A DNA stretch of 64,000 bases from Paraburkholderia dinghuensis (GCF_003837865.1 NZ_RQIS01000019.1:1-64000), one strand, 5' to 3'; positions 16,194 to 25,841 are shown, numbered from the stretch's first letter. Notes: generated by a model from the letters alone, not told the origin. Made by a program: numbers and translations.

Positions 16194-17639
16194 ATGGGTG
16201 AGGCAGCCATAGACGTCAGGAATTACATCAACGGACGTTGGGTCAACGGCGTGACGATGGGGTATCGCAACAACCCGTCCGATACGCGGGAAGTCGTGGC
16301 CGAATATGCCCGGGCGGATCGCACGCAGGCCGAGGAAGCCGCGCGCGCCGCAGCCGATGCGTTTGTCCTCTGGCAAGTCAGCGCGACGCAGCGCCGGTGC
16401 GATGCGCTGGACCAGATCGGCGGCGAACTGCTGGCCCGCAAGGAAGAACTGGGCCGCCTGCTGGCCCGCGAGGAGGGCAAGACGCTGCCCGAAGCGGTCG
16501 CCGAGGTAGTCCGTGCAGGACAGATCTTCAAGTTTTTTGCAGGCGAGGCGCTACGCATTCAGGGGGAGACGATGGCGTCGGAGCGTCCCGATGTGCAAGT
16601 GGACGTTACGCCCGCAGCGGTCGGTGTGTTCGGGGTGATCGCCCCCTGGAGTTCGCCGTTCGCCGTTCCCGCATGGACGATCGCGCCTGCATTGGCGTAC
16701 GGGAACACGGTCATATTGAAGTCGGCGGAACTCGCGCCGGCCTGCGGCGCGGCACTGGCCGAGATCATCAGCCGGGCCCAGTTGCCTTCGGGTGTCTTCA
16801 ACTTTCTCGTCGGCAGCGGACGCGAGGTCGGGCAGGCGCTGGTGGACAGTCCGCTCGTCGATGCGATCAGTTTTGCCGGATCGCAGGGCATCGGCGCCCA
16901 GATCCAGCGCGCAACCGCCGCGCGTGGCGCGCGAGCGCAACTGGATATGGGCGGCAAAAATCCGCTGATCGTGCTGGCCGACGCCGACCAGGACGCCGCG
17001 GTGGAGTGTGCGATTCGAGGCGCGTTCGCCTCGGCCGGACAGCGTTGCACCGCATCGAGCAGCGTGATCGTCGAATCGGCGGTGCATGACGCGTTCGTGC
17101 AGAAAATGGCGAGACGCATGGCGGCCCTCAAGGTCGGAAATGCCATGGGCCGCGGCATCGACATCGGGCCCGTGGTCGATGAAAGCCGGCTGACGCAGAA
17201 CCAGCGCTTTCTCGACGTGGCGCGCAGCGAAGGTGCCGAGCACGTGTGCGGTGGGGAACTGATCGAGGCGGCGTCGCCCGGCCACTATATGCGTCCTGCG
17301 TTGTGGCTGGCGCGGCCGCAGGACCGGATTGCCCGCGAAGAGATCTTCGGTCCGGTGGCCGCGGTGCTCGAAGCCGACGATTACGAACACGCGCTCGCGC
17401 TGGCCAACAATACGCCCGACGGCCGGTGCGCGGGCCTGTGCACCCGATCGCTTTCCCGGGCCATGCATTTCAGGCGGCACGCCGTGGTGGGCATGACGGT
17501 AGTCAACCTGCCGACTGTGGACGTGGATTTCCGCGTTCCCGTCGGGGGGCGCAAGAGATCCAGCCCTGGTCCGGGTGAACGGGGACGTGATGCCTCCGGG
17601 TTCTACACCACGGTCAAGACGGGGTACATGAAGGTTTGA
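16194..17639 (+). CDS. Alpha-ketoglutaric semialdehyde dehydrogenase family, catalytically atypical
   Basis: A 481-aa NAD(P)-dependent aldehyde dehydrogenase-fold protein, placed where the last step of oxidative pentose degradation (alpha-ketoglutaric semialdehyde to 2-oxoglutarate) is expected. The nucleophile C285 (SAGQRCTASS) and the cofactor Lys K176 (VILKSAE) are present. However, the oxyanion-hole Asn of the usual PWNFP is Ser (PWSSP, S153), and the general-base Glu of LELGGKN or LEMGGKN is Asp (D251, LDMGGKN). The late GGRK segment is also altered (VPVGGRKRSSPGP). The length is normal and the frame intact. Either activity is reduced or changed, or a second enzyme elsewhere does this step. 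Confidence 0.75.
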   Translation: MGEAAIDVRNYINGRWVNGVTMGYRNNPSDTREVVAEYARADRTQAEEAARAAADAFVLWQVSATQRRCDALDQIGGELLARKEELGRLLAREEGKTLPEAVAEVVRAGQIFKFFAGEALRIQGETMASERPDVQVDVTPAAVGVFGVIAPWSSPFAVPAWTIAPALAYGNTVILKSAELAPACGAALAEIISRAQLPSGVFNFLVGSGREVGQALVDSPLVDAISFAGSQGIGAQIQRATAARGARAQLDMGGKNPLIVLADADQDAAVECAIRGAFASAGQRCTASSSVIVESAVHDAFVQKMARRMAALKVGNAMGRGIDIGPVVDESRLTQNQRFLDVARSEGAEHVCGGELIEAASPGHYMRPALWLARPQDRIAREEIFGPVAAVLEADDYEHALALANNTPDGRCAGLCTRSLSRAMHFRRHAVVGMTVVNLPTVDVDFRVPVGGRKRSSPGPGERGRDASGFYTTVKTGYMKV

Positions 17640-17644
17640 ACAAA

Positions 17645-17669
17645 GGCCTGCTCACGCTTCTGGCAGGCC
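17645..17669 (+). other. Intercistronic hairpin before chvE
   Basis: GGCCTGC (17645-17651) pairs with GCAGGCC (17663-17669) across an 11-base loop, just after the aldehyde dehydrogenase stop. It may stabilise or attenuate the message so that the binding protein is made in excess. No T-tract follows. Confidence 0.4.
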
Positions 17670-17765
17670 GTGCAGATAGCAATTCAACCGCAGTTATTCA
17701 ATAAACCCGCCCGCCTGGACTGCGGCCAGAACGGCATCCATGCCTGCATGGAAGGAGACGACTCA

Positions 17766-18827
17766 ATGAAGCGCTTGTTCCTGAAAACCCTGGTTGCGAT
17801 CATGGCGCTGCCACTGGTCGGCGTCGCCCACGCGCAAGACAAAGGGCTGGTGGCCGTATCCATGCCGACGAAGTCTTCGGCGCGCTGGATCGCCGATGGC
17901 GACAACATCGTCAAGCAACTGAAGGCTGAGGGTTACACCACCGACCTGCAGTACGCCGACGACGACATTCCGAACCAGCTGGCGCAGATCGAGAACATGG
18001 TCACCAAGAAGCCGAAGGTGCTGGTGATCGCCGCCATCGACGGCACCACGCTGTCCAATGTGCTGAAAAAGGCCCATGACGCCGGCATCAAGGTCATCGC
18101 ATACGACCGCCTGATCCGTGGCACGCCGAATGTCGATTACTACGCGACCTTCGACAACTTCCAGGTCGGGGTGCTCCAGGCAACGTCCATCGTCGACAAG
18201 CTCGGCCTCAAGGACGGCAAGGGTCCGTTCAATATCGAACTGTTCGGCGGCTCGCCCGACGACAACAACGCGTTCTTCTTCTACAACGGCGCGATGAGCG
18301 TGCTCGATCCGTACATCAAGAGCGGCAAGCTCGTGGTGCGCAGCAAGCAGATGGGCATGGACAAGGTGGGCACGCTGCGCTGGGACGGCGCCGTGGCCCA
18401 GGCGCGCATGGACAATCTGCTGTCCGCCTACTATGGCAACGCCAAGCTGAACGCCGCGCTGAGCCCGTATGACGGCCTGAGCATCGGCATTCTGTCGTCG
18501 CTCAAGGGTGTGGGTTATTGCACGCCGCAGCAGCCGTGTCCGGTGGTCTCCGGACAGGATGCCGAAATTCCCTCGGTGAAGTCGATCCTGCATGGCGAAC
18601 AGTACTCGACCATCTTCAAGGACACGCGCGAGCTGGCCAAGGTGACGGTCAGCATGATCGACGCGATGATGCAAGACAAGAAGCCGGAAGTGAACGACAC
18701 CAAGACGTACAACAACGGCGTCAAGGTGGTGCCGTCGTATCTGCTCAAGCCGGTGCTGGTGGACGCGTCCAACTGGAAGCATATTCTTGTGGATAGCGGC
18801 TACTACACGGCAGCACAACTCCAGTAA
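17766..18827 (+). CDS. chvE: ChvE-type periplasmic sugar-binding protein
   Basis: A 353-aa periplasmic-binding protein with signal peptide (MKRLFLKTLVAIMALPLVGVAHA|QD). The start at 17766 follows GGAAGGAGA. The body matches the ChvE/multiple-monosaccharide family: VSMPTKSSARWIADG, ADDDIPNQLAQIENMV, VIAYDRLI, IELFGGSPDDNNAFFFYNGAMSVL, WDGAVAQARMDNLL and GVKVVPSYLL. Agrobacterium ChvE binds galactose, arabinose, glucose and related sugars and delivers them to GguAB. Here gguA and gguB follow directly. Confidence 0.9.
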   Translation: MKRLFLKTLVAIMALPLVGVAHAQDKGLVAVSMPTKSSARWIADGDNIVKQLKAEGYTTDLQYADDDIPNQLAQIENMVTKKPKVLVIAAIDGTTLSNVLKKAHDAGIKVIAYDRLIRGTPNVDYYATFDNFQVGVLQATSIVDKLGLKDGKGPFNIELFGGSPDDNNAFFFYNGAMSVLDPYIKSGKLVVRSKQMGMDKVGTLRWDGAVAQARMDNLLSAYYGNAKLNAALSPYDGLSIGILSSLKGVGYCTPQQPCPVVSGQDAEIPSVKSILHGEQYSTIFKDTRELAKVTVSMIDAMMQDKKPEVNDTKTYNNGVKVVPSYLLKPVLVDASNWKHILVDSGYYTAAQLQ

Positions 18828-18917
18828 GCAGGGAGCGAGGCGGCCGTTTGCGCGGGATTGCAGAGCGTCCCGGGCCGACGGCCCCCGCCACGGACATTGA
18901 CAGAACCAGGAGACAGC

Positions 18918-20453
18918 ATGGCGGACGAGACGATCCTGTCCATGTGCAACATCACCAAGACGTTTCCGGGCGTGAAGGCGCTGGACAACATCAATTTGAC
19001 GGTGAAGGCCGGAGAGATCCATGCCGTCGTGGGTGAGAACGGCGCGGGCAAGTCCACTCTCATGAAGGTGCTGAGCGGTGTGTATCCGCACGGTTCCTAT
19101 GAAGGGGAAATCCATTTCGAAGGGCAGTTGCAGCGCTTCGACGACATCCGCGACAGCGAAGATCGCGGCATCATCATCATTCACCAGGAACTGGCGCTGG
19201 TGCCGCTGCTCTCGATTGCCGAGAACATCTTCCTCGGCAACGAAACCGCAACGCGCGGCGTGATCGACTGGCACGCGGCCCATGTCGCCACACGCGATCT
19301 CCTGAAGCGCGTCGGCCTCAAGGAGTCGCCCGATGCGATCGTCGGCAAGCTCGGGGTCGGCAAACAGCAGTTGGTGGAAATCGCCAAGGCCTTGTCCAAG
19401 CGCGTCAAGCTGCTGATCCTCGACGAGCCGACCGCCAGCCTGAACGAAACCGACAGCGCTGCGCTGCTGCAACTGCTGCTCGAGCTACAGGGACAGGGCA
19501 TCACCTGCATACTGATTTCGCACAAGCTCAACGAAATCACCAAGGTGGCCGACCAGATCACCGTGATCCGCGACGGGGCCACGATCGAGACGCTCGATTG
19601 CGCTGCGGGCGAGGTCAGCGAGGATCGCATCATCCGCGGCATGGTGGGGCGAGACATGGCGCACCGGTATCCGCAACGTCAGCCGCACATCGGAGAAGTG
19701 ATCTTCGAGGTGCGCGACTGGCACGTGTACCACGAGCAGTACAGCGACCGTGAAGTCATCAAGGGTATCGACCTGAACGTGCGCAAGGGCGAGGTGGTGG
19801 GCATCGCGGGCCTGATGGGCTCGGGCCGGACCGAACTCGCCATGAGCATCTTCGGGCGCTCCTATGGCCGGAAGATCAGCGGACAGGTGTTCGTCGACGG
19901 CCGCGAAGTCGATGTGTCCACCGTCAGCCGTGCGATCCGGCACGGCATCGCTTACGTGACCGAGGACCGCAAAGGGTACGGGCTCGTTCTGGAGCAGCAG
20001 ATGCGAAAGAACGTGACGCTGGCGAATCTGTCCGCCGTGTCCGAGCACAGCGTGATCGACGAACACGCCGAGGCGCGGGTTGCGCAGCGTTATCGCGATT
20101 CGCTGCGAATCCGCAGCTCCGGAATCGAGCAACCGGTGGTTAACCTCTCCGGCGGCAATCAGCAGAAGGTGGTGCTGAGCAAGTGGCTGTTCACCGAGCC
20201 CCGTCTGCTCATCCTCGACGAGCCGACGCGCGGTATCGATGTCGGCGCCAAGTACGAGATCTACACGATCATCGACGAGCTTGCGAGCAAAGGTGAAGGA
20301 ATCCTGCTGATTTCTTCTGAGATGCCGGAATTGCTGGGCATGTGCGACCGCATCTATGTGATGAACGAAGGACGCCTCGTGTCTGAGCTGGGTCGGGACG
20401 AAGCCAGCCAGGAGCGCATCATGCGTGCCATCGTGAACGCCGGTCAGGCGTGA
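18918..20453 (+). CDS. gguA: Sugar ABC transporter ATPase GguA
   Basis: A 511-aa tandem ABC ATPase of the ribose/xylose/GguA class. The first half has a canonical Walker A (GENGAGKST), an LGVGKQQLVEIAKAL signature and LLILDEPTASL. The second half has a degenerate P-loop (GLMGSGRTEL), the signature LSGGNQQKVVLSKWL and LILDEPTRGIDVG. Asymmetry between halves is normal for carbohydrate uptake class 2. The ATG at 18918 follows AGGAGA. It energises uptake of sugars bound by the adjacent ChvE. Confidence 0.92.
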   Translation: MADETILSMCNITKTFPGVKALDNINLTVKAGEIHAVVGENGAGKSTLMKVLSGVYPHGSYEGEIHFEGQLQRFDDIRDSEDRGIIIIHQELALVPLLSIAENIFLGNETATRGVIDWHAAHVATRDLLKRVGLKESPDAIVGKLGVGKQQLVEIAKALSKRVKLLILDEPTASLNETDSAALLQLLLELQGQGITCILISHKLNEITKVADQITVIRDGATIETLDCAAGEVSEDRIIRGMVGRDMAHRYPQRQPHIGEVIFEVRDWHVYHEQYSDREVIKGIDLNVRKGEVVGIAGLMGSGRTELAMSIFGRSYGRKISGQVFVDGREVDVSTVSRAIRHGIAYVTEDRKGYGLVLEQQMRKNVTLANLSAVSEHSVIDEHAEARVAQRYRDSLRIRSSGIEQPVVNLSGGNQQKVVLSKWLFTEPRLLILDEPTRGIDVGAKYEIYTIIDELASKGEGILLISSEMPELLGMCDRIYVMNEGRLVSELGRDEASQERIMRAIVNAGQA

Positions 20454-20481
20454 TTTTTGTATACCGAACTGAGGTTTCCTC

Positions 20482-21684
20482 ATGAAAAATCTAGCGTCCC
20501 CTGACCTCGCGGCAGACGCGTTGCGTCAACCGTTTCGAGGTCTCATCAAGAACAATTTGCGCGACTACGGATTGTTGCTGTCGCTGATCGTGATCATGGG
20601 GTTCTTCCAGATCAAGACCGATGGCGTGCTCATGCAGCCGCTGAACATCACCAATCTGGTCTTGCAGAACAGCTACATCGTCGTCATGGCGCTGGGGATG
20701 CTGCTGGTCATCGTGGCGGGCCATATCGATCTTTCGGTGGGGTCGGTCTGCGGCTTCATCGGTGGACTCGCTGCCGTGCTGATCGTCCAGTTCAACTGGG
20801 GCGTGGTGCCCACCGTACTCGTCTCGCTGACGGCGGGTGGGTTGATCGGTGCCGCGCAGGGGTGGTTCGTGGCCTATGCGCGCATACCCGCCTTCATCGT
20901 TACTCTCGCGGGGATGCTGGTTTTCAAGGGTCTTGAGCTGGCGCTGTTGCAGGGCCAGTCGGTCGGGCCGTTTCCGACCGAATTCCAGCGCATCAGCACG
21001 GGTTTCCTGCCGGACCCGTTCGGCGGCGAGAACCTTCGCGTGCTGTCGCTGGTCGTGGGGCTCGCGCTGGTGCTCGTGTTGATCGCAGCGGCGGTGCGCC
21101 AGCGCATCAAGGCACGCGCCCATGGAATCGATGTGGAGCCCCTCGTGCTCTTCGTCGCGAGGAATGTGCTTTTTGCGGGCGCGCTGGTGTATCTGAGCTG
21201 GCTGATGTCCCTGTATCGAGGCATCCCTGACGTGCTGATCCTGATGGTCGCGCTGATCCTCGTGTATCAGTTCGTCACGAACCGCACGACGATCGGCCGC
21301 CGTATCTATGCGCTCGGTGGCAACGAAAAAGCCACGCGCCTGTCGGGCGTCAACACCGCGCGCCTGTCGTTCCTGACCTTCGTGAACATGGGCGTGCTCG
21401 CCGCCGTGGCGGGTCTGATTTTCGCGGCGCGCCTGAACACAGCGACGCCGAAGGCTGGTCTCGGCTTCGAACTGGACGTGATCGCCGCGTGCTTCATTGG
21501 CGGCGCTTCGGCGTCCGGCGGCGTGGGCAAGGTGGTCGGTGCGGTGATCGGCGCATTCATCATGGGTGTGATGAACAACGGCATGTCGATCATGGGCATC
21601 GGTATCGATTATCAGCAGGTGATCAAGGGGCTGGTCCTGCTGGCCGCGGTCCTGATCGATGTCTATAACCGTAACCGCGCCTGA
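20482..21684 (+). CDS. gguB: Sugar ABC transporter permease GguB
   Basis: A 400-aa inner-membrane permease with about ten hydrophobic segments. It belongs to the branched/BPD_transp_2 permease class, with family motifs VIVAGHIDLSVGSV, RIPAFIVTLAGMLVFKGL, NRTTIGRRIYALGGNEKATRLSG and ACFIGGASASGGVGKV. It starts 28 bases after gguA. It forms the channel of the ChvE-GguAB importer and probably acts as a homodimer. Confidence 0.92.
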   Translation: MKNLASPDLAADALRQPFRGLIKNNLRDYGLLLSLIVIMGFFQIKTDGVLMQPLNITNLVLQNSYIVVMALGMLLVIVAGHIDLSVGSVCGFIGGLAAVLIVQFNWGVVPTVLVSLTAGGLIGAAQGWFVAYARIPAFIVTLAGMLVFKGLELALLQGQSVGPFPTEFQRISTGFLPDPFGGENLRVLSLVVGLALVLVLIAAAVRQRIKARAHGIDVEPLVLFVARNVLFAGALVYLSWLMSLYRGIPDVLILMVALILVYQFVTNRTTIGRRIYALGGNEKATRLSGVNTARLSFLTFVNMGVLAAVAGLIFAARLNTATPKAGLGFELDVIAACFIGGASASGGVGKVVGAVIGAFIMGVMNNGMSIMGIGIDYQQVIKGLVLLAAVLIDVYNRNRA

Positions 21685-21718
21685 TCCAGTATTTCCAGCA
21701 ATCTTGGGCATTCCTCTC

Positions 21719-23455
21719 ATGAGTACTGACACAAAGAAAAAGCTGCGTTCGGCACAGTGGTTCGGCACCAACGACAAGAACGGCTTCATGTACCGCAGCT
21801 GGATGAAGAACCAGGGCATTCCCGATCACGAGTTCGACGGTCGCCCGATCATCGGGATCTGCAATACCTGGTCCGAATTGACGCCCTGCAACGCGCATTT
21901 CCGCAAGCTCGCCGAGCATGTCAAGCGGGGCGTTCTGGAGGCGGGCGGTTTTCCCGTCGAATTCCCCGTATTTTCCAACGGCGAATCCAATTTGCGGCCG
22001 ACGGCCATGCTGACGCGCAATCTGGCTTCCATGGATGTCGAGGAGGCGATTCGCGGCAATCCGGTCGATGCCGTGGTGCTGCTGGTGGGCTGCGACAAGA
22101 CCACGCCCGCGTTGCTGATGGGCGCGGCCAGTTGCGACGTGCCGTCCATCGTGGTCAGTGGCGGGCCGATGCTCAACGGCAAGCTGTTGGGAAAGGACAT
22201 CGGTTCGGGCACGGCCGTGTGGCGTCTGCATGAAGATCTCAAGGCCGGCGCGATATCGCTGCACCATTTTCTGGCGGCGGAAGGCGGCATGTCGCGGTCA
22301 GCCGGCACGTGCAACACCATGGGGACCGCGAGCACCATGGCCTGCATGGCCGAAGCGCTGGGCGTTTCCTTGCCGCACAACGCTGCGATTCCTGCCGTGG
22401 ATGCACGGCGCTACGTGTTGGCGCACATGTCGGGCCAGCGCATCGTCGAGATGGCTCACGAAGGACTGACGCTGTCCAAAGTCCTGACGCGCGCGGCGTT
22501 CGAGAATGCGATCCGGACCAATGCCGCCATCGGCGGATCGACGAACGCAGTCATTCACCTGAAGGCGATTGCGGGGCGTATCGGCGTCGAGCTGGAACTC
22601 GACGACTGGACCCGCATCGGCAAGGGGACGCCGACGCTGGTCGATCTCCAGCCATCGGGCCGCTTCCTCATGGAGGAGTTCTATTACGCCGGTGGTTTGC
22701 CCGCGGTGCTTCGCCGTCTGGGCGAAGCGGGGCTGCTGCCGCATCCCGATGCGCTGACCGTGAACGGTCAGAGTCTGTGGGACAACGTGCAAGACGCGCC
22801 GTCCTATGACGACGAAGTGATCCGTCCGCTGGACCGTCCACTCATCGACGATGGCGGAATCTGCGTGCTACGCGGCAACCTCGCGCCGCGCGGTGCCGTG
22901 CTCAAACCTTCCGCCGCGTCGCCGCATCTGCTCCGGCACCGTGGGCGGGCGGTCGTGTTCGAAAATTTCGAGCACTACAAGGAACGCATCAACGACGAAA
23001 GTCTCGAGGTGGACGCCAACTCGGTGCTGGTCATGAAGAACTGCGGACCACGCGGTTATCCGGGCATGGCCGAGGTCGGCAACATGGGGCTGCCGCCCAA
23101 GCTGTTGCGGCAAGGCGTGAAGGACATGGTGCGCATCTCCGACGCGCGCATGAGCGGCACGGCCTATGGGACGGTGGTGCTGCACGTGGCTCCGGAGGCC
23201 GCCGCCGGCGGCCCGCTGGCAGCAGTGCGCGATGGCGACTGGATCGAACTGGATTGCGCACAGGGCCGCTTGCATCTGGACATCAGCGAAGCGGAACTGG
23301 CCGAGCGGCTCAGTCACTTTCAGCCGCCGGAGTCCCCGATGCAAGGCGGCTACCAGCAACTGTACAGGGACCGGGTATTGCAGGCTGACGAAGGGTGCGA
23401 TTTCGACTTCCTGGTCGGATGCCGAGGCGCAGCCGTACCGCGCCACTCCCACTGA
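21719..23455 (+). CDS. L-arabonate dehydratase (IlvD/Edd family)
   Basis: A 578-aa iron-sulphur dehydratase, close in length to characterised rhizobial L-arabinonate dehydratase. Cluster-ligand Cys residues lie in GICNTWSEL (C48), GCDKTTPA (C125) and SAGTCNTMGTAS (C198), with the SDARMSGTAYGTVVLHVAPEAA motif near the C-terminus. It would convert L-arabonate (or D-xylonate/D-fuconate) to the 2-keto-3-deoxy acid. The start at 21719 gives MSTDTKKKLRSAQWFG, typical for the family. It is 34 bases after gguB, in the same operon. Confidence 0.85.
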   Translation: MSTDTKKKLRSAQWFGTNDKNGFMYRSWMKNQGIPDHEFDGRPIIGICNTWSELTPCNAHFRKLAEHVKRGVLEAGGFPVEFPVFSNGESNLRPTAMLTRNLASMDVEEAIRGNPVDAVVLLVGCDKTTPALLMGAASCDVPSIVVSGGPMLNGKLLGKDIGSGTAVWRLHEDLKAGAISLHHFLAAEGGMSRSAGTCNTMGTASTMACMAEALGVSLPHNAAIPAVDARRYVLAHMSGQRIVEMAHEGLTLSKVLTRAAFENAIRTNAAIGGSTNAVIHLKAIAGRIGVELELDDWTRIGKGTPTLVDLQPSGRFLMEEFYYAGGLPAVLRRLGEAGLLPHPDALTVNGQSLWDNVQDAPSYDDEVIRPLDRPLIDDGGICVLRGNLAPRGAVLKPSAASPHLLRHRGRAVVFENFEHYKERINDESLEVDANSVLVMKNCGPRGYPGMAEVGNMGLPPKLLRQGVKDMVRISDARMSGTAYGTVVLHVAPEAAAGGPLAAVRDGDWIELDCAQGRLHLDISEAELAERLSHFQPPESPMQGGYQQLYRDRVLQADEGCDFDFLVGCRGAAVPRHSH

Positions 23456-23484
23456 ACCTCTTTCTGCCCGAACCCGGGAAACTC

Positions 23485-24417
23485 ATGTCTACCACCGCCT
23501 CCGCGCCACGTTACCGCGGCATCTTTCCCGTTGTACCGACCACCTTCAACGACGATGGCTCACTCGATCTGGAGAGCCAGAAACGTTGCCTCGATTTCAT
23601 GATCGACGCCGGAGTGGACGGCCTGTGTATCCTGGCCAACTTTTCCGAGCAGTTCTCGCTCTCCGACGAGGAGCGCGACGTGTTGATCCGCACCGCGCTG
23701 GAACACGTAGCGGGGCGCGTGCCTGTGATCGTGACCACGAGCCATTACGGCACGCGGATATGCGCCGAACGCAGCAGACGGGCGCAGGACATGGGCGCTG
23801 CGATGGTCATGATCATGCCGCCGTACCACGGCGCGACGTTCCGCATTCCCGAGACGCAAATTCAGGAGTTCTACGCACGGATATCCGACGCGATTCGCAT
23901 TCCGATCATGGTGCAGGACGCACCGGCGAGCGGAACCGCACTGTCTGCGGCATTCCTCGCGCGCATGGCGCAGGACATCGAACATCTTGCCTACTTCAAG
24001 ATCGAGGTGCCCGGTGCTGCCAGCAAGCTGCGTGAACTGATCCGTCTGGGCGGTGACGCGATCGAAGGACCATGGGACGGCGAAGAGGGCATCACCTTGC
24101 TGGCAGACCTCGACGCGGGCGCCACAGGCGCCATGACCGGCGGCGGTTTTCCCGACGGCATTCGCCCGATTATCGAGGCGCACCGGGCAGGGGACGCCGA
24201 TCTGGCCTTCGGCCTCTACCAGCGCTGGCTGCCGCTGATCAACCACGAGAACCGGCAGGGCGGCATTCTGACCGCCAAGGCATTGATGAAGGCCGGTGGC
24301 GTGATTGCGTGTGAAGCGAGTCGTCACCCGTTCCCGCCGATGCATCCCGCCGTGCGTGCCGGACTGCTCGACATCGCACGCCGACTCGATCCGCTGGTGT
24401 TGCGTTGGGGGCGTTGA
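23485..24417 (+). CDS. 2-keto-3-deoxy-L-arabonate dehydratase (DHDPS family)
   Basis: A 310-aa class I Schiff-base lyase of the DapA/NAL superfamily. The Schiff-base Lys is in YFKIEVPG (K172) and the catalytic Tyr in PPYHGATF (Y114). Relatives from Azospirillum turn L-2-keto-3-deoxyarabonate into alpha-ketoglutaric semialdehyde, the expected next step after the upstream dehydratase. An aldolase yielding pyruvate is the alternative for this fold. The start at 23485 follows a weak GGGAA. It is 29 bases after the previous gene. Confidence 0.82.
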   Translation: MSTTASAPRYRGIFPVVPTTFNDDGSLDLESQKRCLDFMIDAGVDGLCILANFSEQFSLSDEERDVLIRTALEHVAGRVPVIVTTSHYGTRICAERSRRAQDMGAAMVMIMPPYHGATFRIPETQIQEFYARISDAIRIPIMVQDAPASGTALSAAFLARMAQDIEHLAYFKIEVPGAASKLRELIRLGGDAIEGPWDGEEGITLLADLDAGATGAMTGGGFPDGIRPIIEAHRAGDADLAFGLYQRWLPLINHENRQGGILTAKALMKAGGVIACEASRHPFPPMHPAVRAGLLDIARRLDPLVLRWGR

Positions 24418-24541
24418 GATCACACAGGCTGACGCCTTGGCAGAGATGCATGGCGGGCCGCGCGCTGGTTCGCGCGTGGCGCGCCGGCCAGTGCGAGTCT
24501 GAATCCCTTTCCTTATCCATTTAGCGCTGCACTCCACGATC

Positions 24542-25690
24542 ATGAAAATCACTCGATTGACTACCTACCTGGTGCCGCCGCGCTGGTGCTTTCTCAAGAT
24601 CGAAACGGACGCCGGTGTGACGGGCTGGGGCGAACCGGTACTGGAAGGGCGCGCCCACACCGTGGCCGCCATGGTGGACGAATTGTCGGACTACCTCGTC
24701 GGCAAGGATCCGCGCCACATCGAAGATCATTGGACCGTTCTCTACCGTGGCGGCTTCTACCGCGGCGGCGGTGTGCACATGAGCGCGCTCGCGGGCATCG
24801 ATCAGGCGCTTTGGGATATCAAGGGCAAGGCGTTGGGCGTGCCGGTGTCGGAGCTGCTGGGCGGGTCGGTGCGGGACCGCATCCGCGTGTATAGCTGGAT
24901 CGGCGGCGATCGCCCGAGCGAAACGGCCGAGGCCGCACGCCAGGCGGTGGCTCGCGGCTTTACCGCGGTGAAAATGAACGGCACCGAGGAGCTGCAGTAC
25001 ATCGATTCGCATGACAAGGTCGAACGATGCATCGAGAACGTGGCCGCCGTGCGCGATGCGGTGGGACCCAATGTGGGCATCGGTGTGGATTTCCATGGGC
25101 GCGTGCATAAACCGATGGCCAAGGTGCTCTTCAAGGAACTGGAGCCTTACAAGCTCATGTTCATCGAAGAACCGGTGCTCAGTGAGCACTACGAAGCGCT
25201 GCGGGACCTGGCGCATCTGTCCAGCACGCCCATCGCGCTGGGCGAACGCCTTTACACGCGATGGGACTTCAAGCGCATCCTGTCCGAAGGCTACGTCGAC
25301 ATCATCCAGCCTGATCCGTCTCATGCCGGCGGGATCACCGAAACGCGCAAAATCGCGGCCATGGCCGAGGCTTACGATGTCGCGCTCGCGCTGCATTGCC
25401 CGTTGGGCCCGATTGCGCTGGCCGCCAATCTCCAGATCGACGCGGGCTGCTACAACGCCTTCATCCAGGAGCAGAGTCTCGGCATCCACTATAACGAGGC
25501 CAACGATCTGCTGGACTATGTGTCCAACCCGGAAGTCTTTGCCTACCGCGACGGCATGGTCACGATCCCGGTTGGGCCGGGGCTGGGGATCGAGGTCAAC
25601 GAGGCGTACGTGCAGAGTCGCGCCGTGGAGGGGCATCGCTGGCGCAATCCTGTCTGGCGGCATGCGGACGGAAGCTTTGCCGAGTGGTGA
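24542..25690 (+). CDS. dgoD: D-galactonate dehydratase (enolase superfamily)
   Basis: A 382-aa mandelate-racemase-type dehydratase, the same length as E. coli DgoD. The N-terminal capping domain begins MKITRLTTYLVPPRWCFLKIETD. The barrel carries the metal ligands in GVDFHG, FIEEPV and ALGERLYTRW, and the catalytic His in HCPLGP. It converts D-galactonate to 2-keto-3-deoxygalactonate. No KDGal kinase or aldolase is in the window, so that branch must finish elsewhere. It is the last gene of the plus-strand operon, with a 124-bp gap before it. Confidence 0.9.
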   Translation: MKITRLTTYLVPPRWCFLKIETDAGVTGWGEPVLEGRAHTVAAMVDELSDYLVGKDPRHIEDHWTVLYRGGFYRGGGVHMSALAGIDQALWDIKGKALGVPVSELLGGSVRDRIRVYSWIGGDRPSETAEAARQAVARGFTAVKMNGTEELQYIDSHDKVERCIENVAAVRDAVGPNVGIGVDFHGRVHKPMAKVLFKELEPYKLMFIEEPVLSEHYEALRDLAHLSSTPIALGERLYTRWDFKRILSEGYVDIIQPDPSHAGGITETRKIAAMAEAYDVALALHCPLGPIALAANLQIDAGCYNAFIQEQSLGIHYNEANDLLDYVSNPEVFAYRDGMVTIPVGPGLGIEVNEAYVQSRAVEGHRWRNPVWRHADGSFAEW

Positions 25691-25841
25691 TGGGTGAGGT
25701 CGAAAGCGGGGGCGATCAGACGATGGTTCGTGGGTATCGAACCAGTCACGACCGGGCGCTCGGCCCGAACGCCTTCCCGCTCACGGAGGTTCGTCGGCAA
25801 CCTTTGAGTTTCAGGTAGGACCTGTTGTGTCGACACGGCGG

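Noticed and set aside
16194..17639. Frameshift as the cause of the odd catalytic motifs in the aldehyde dehydrogenase
   Set aside because: Flanking residues stay in register with the family on both sides of each changed position, so these are point substitutions.
17763..19472. 569-codon minus-strand open frame opposite chvE and gguA
   Set aside because: It is antisense to two clearly identified transporter genes, His/Arg/Val-rich, and has no domain or ribosome-binding site.
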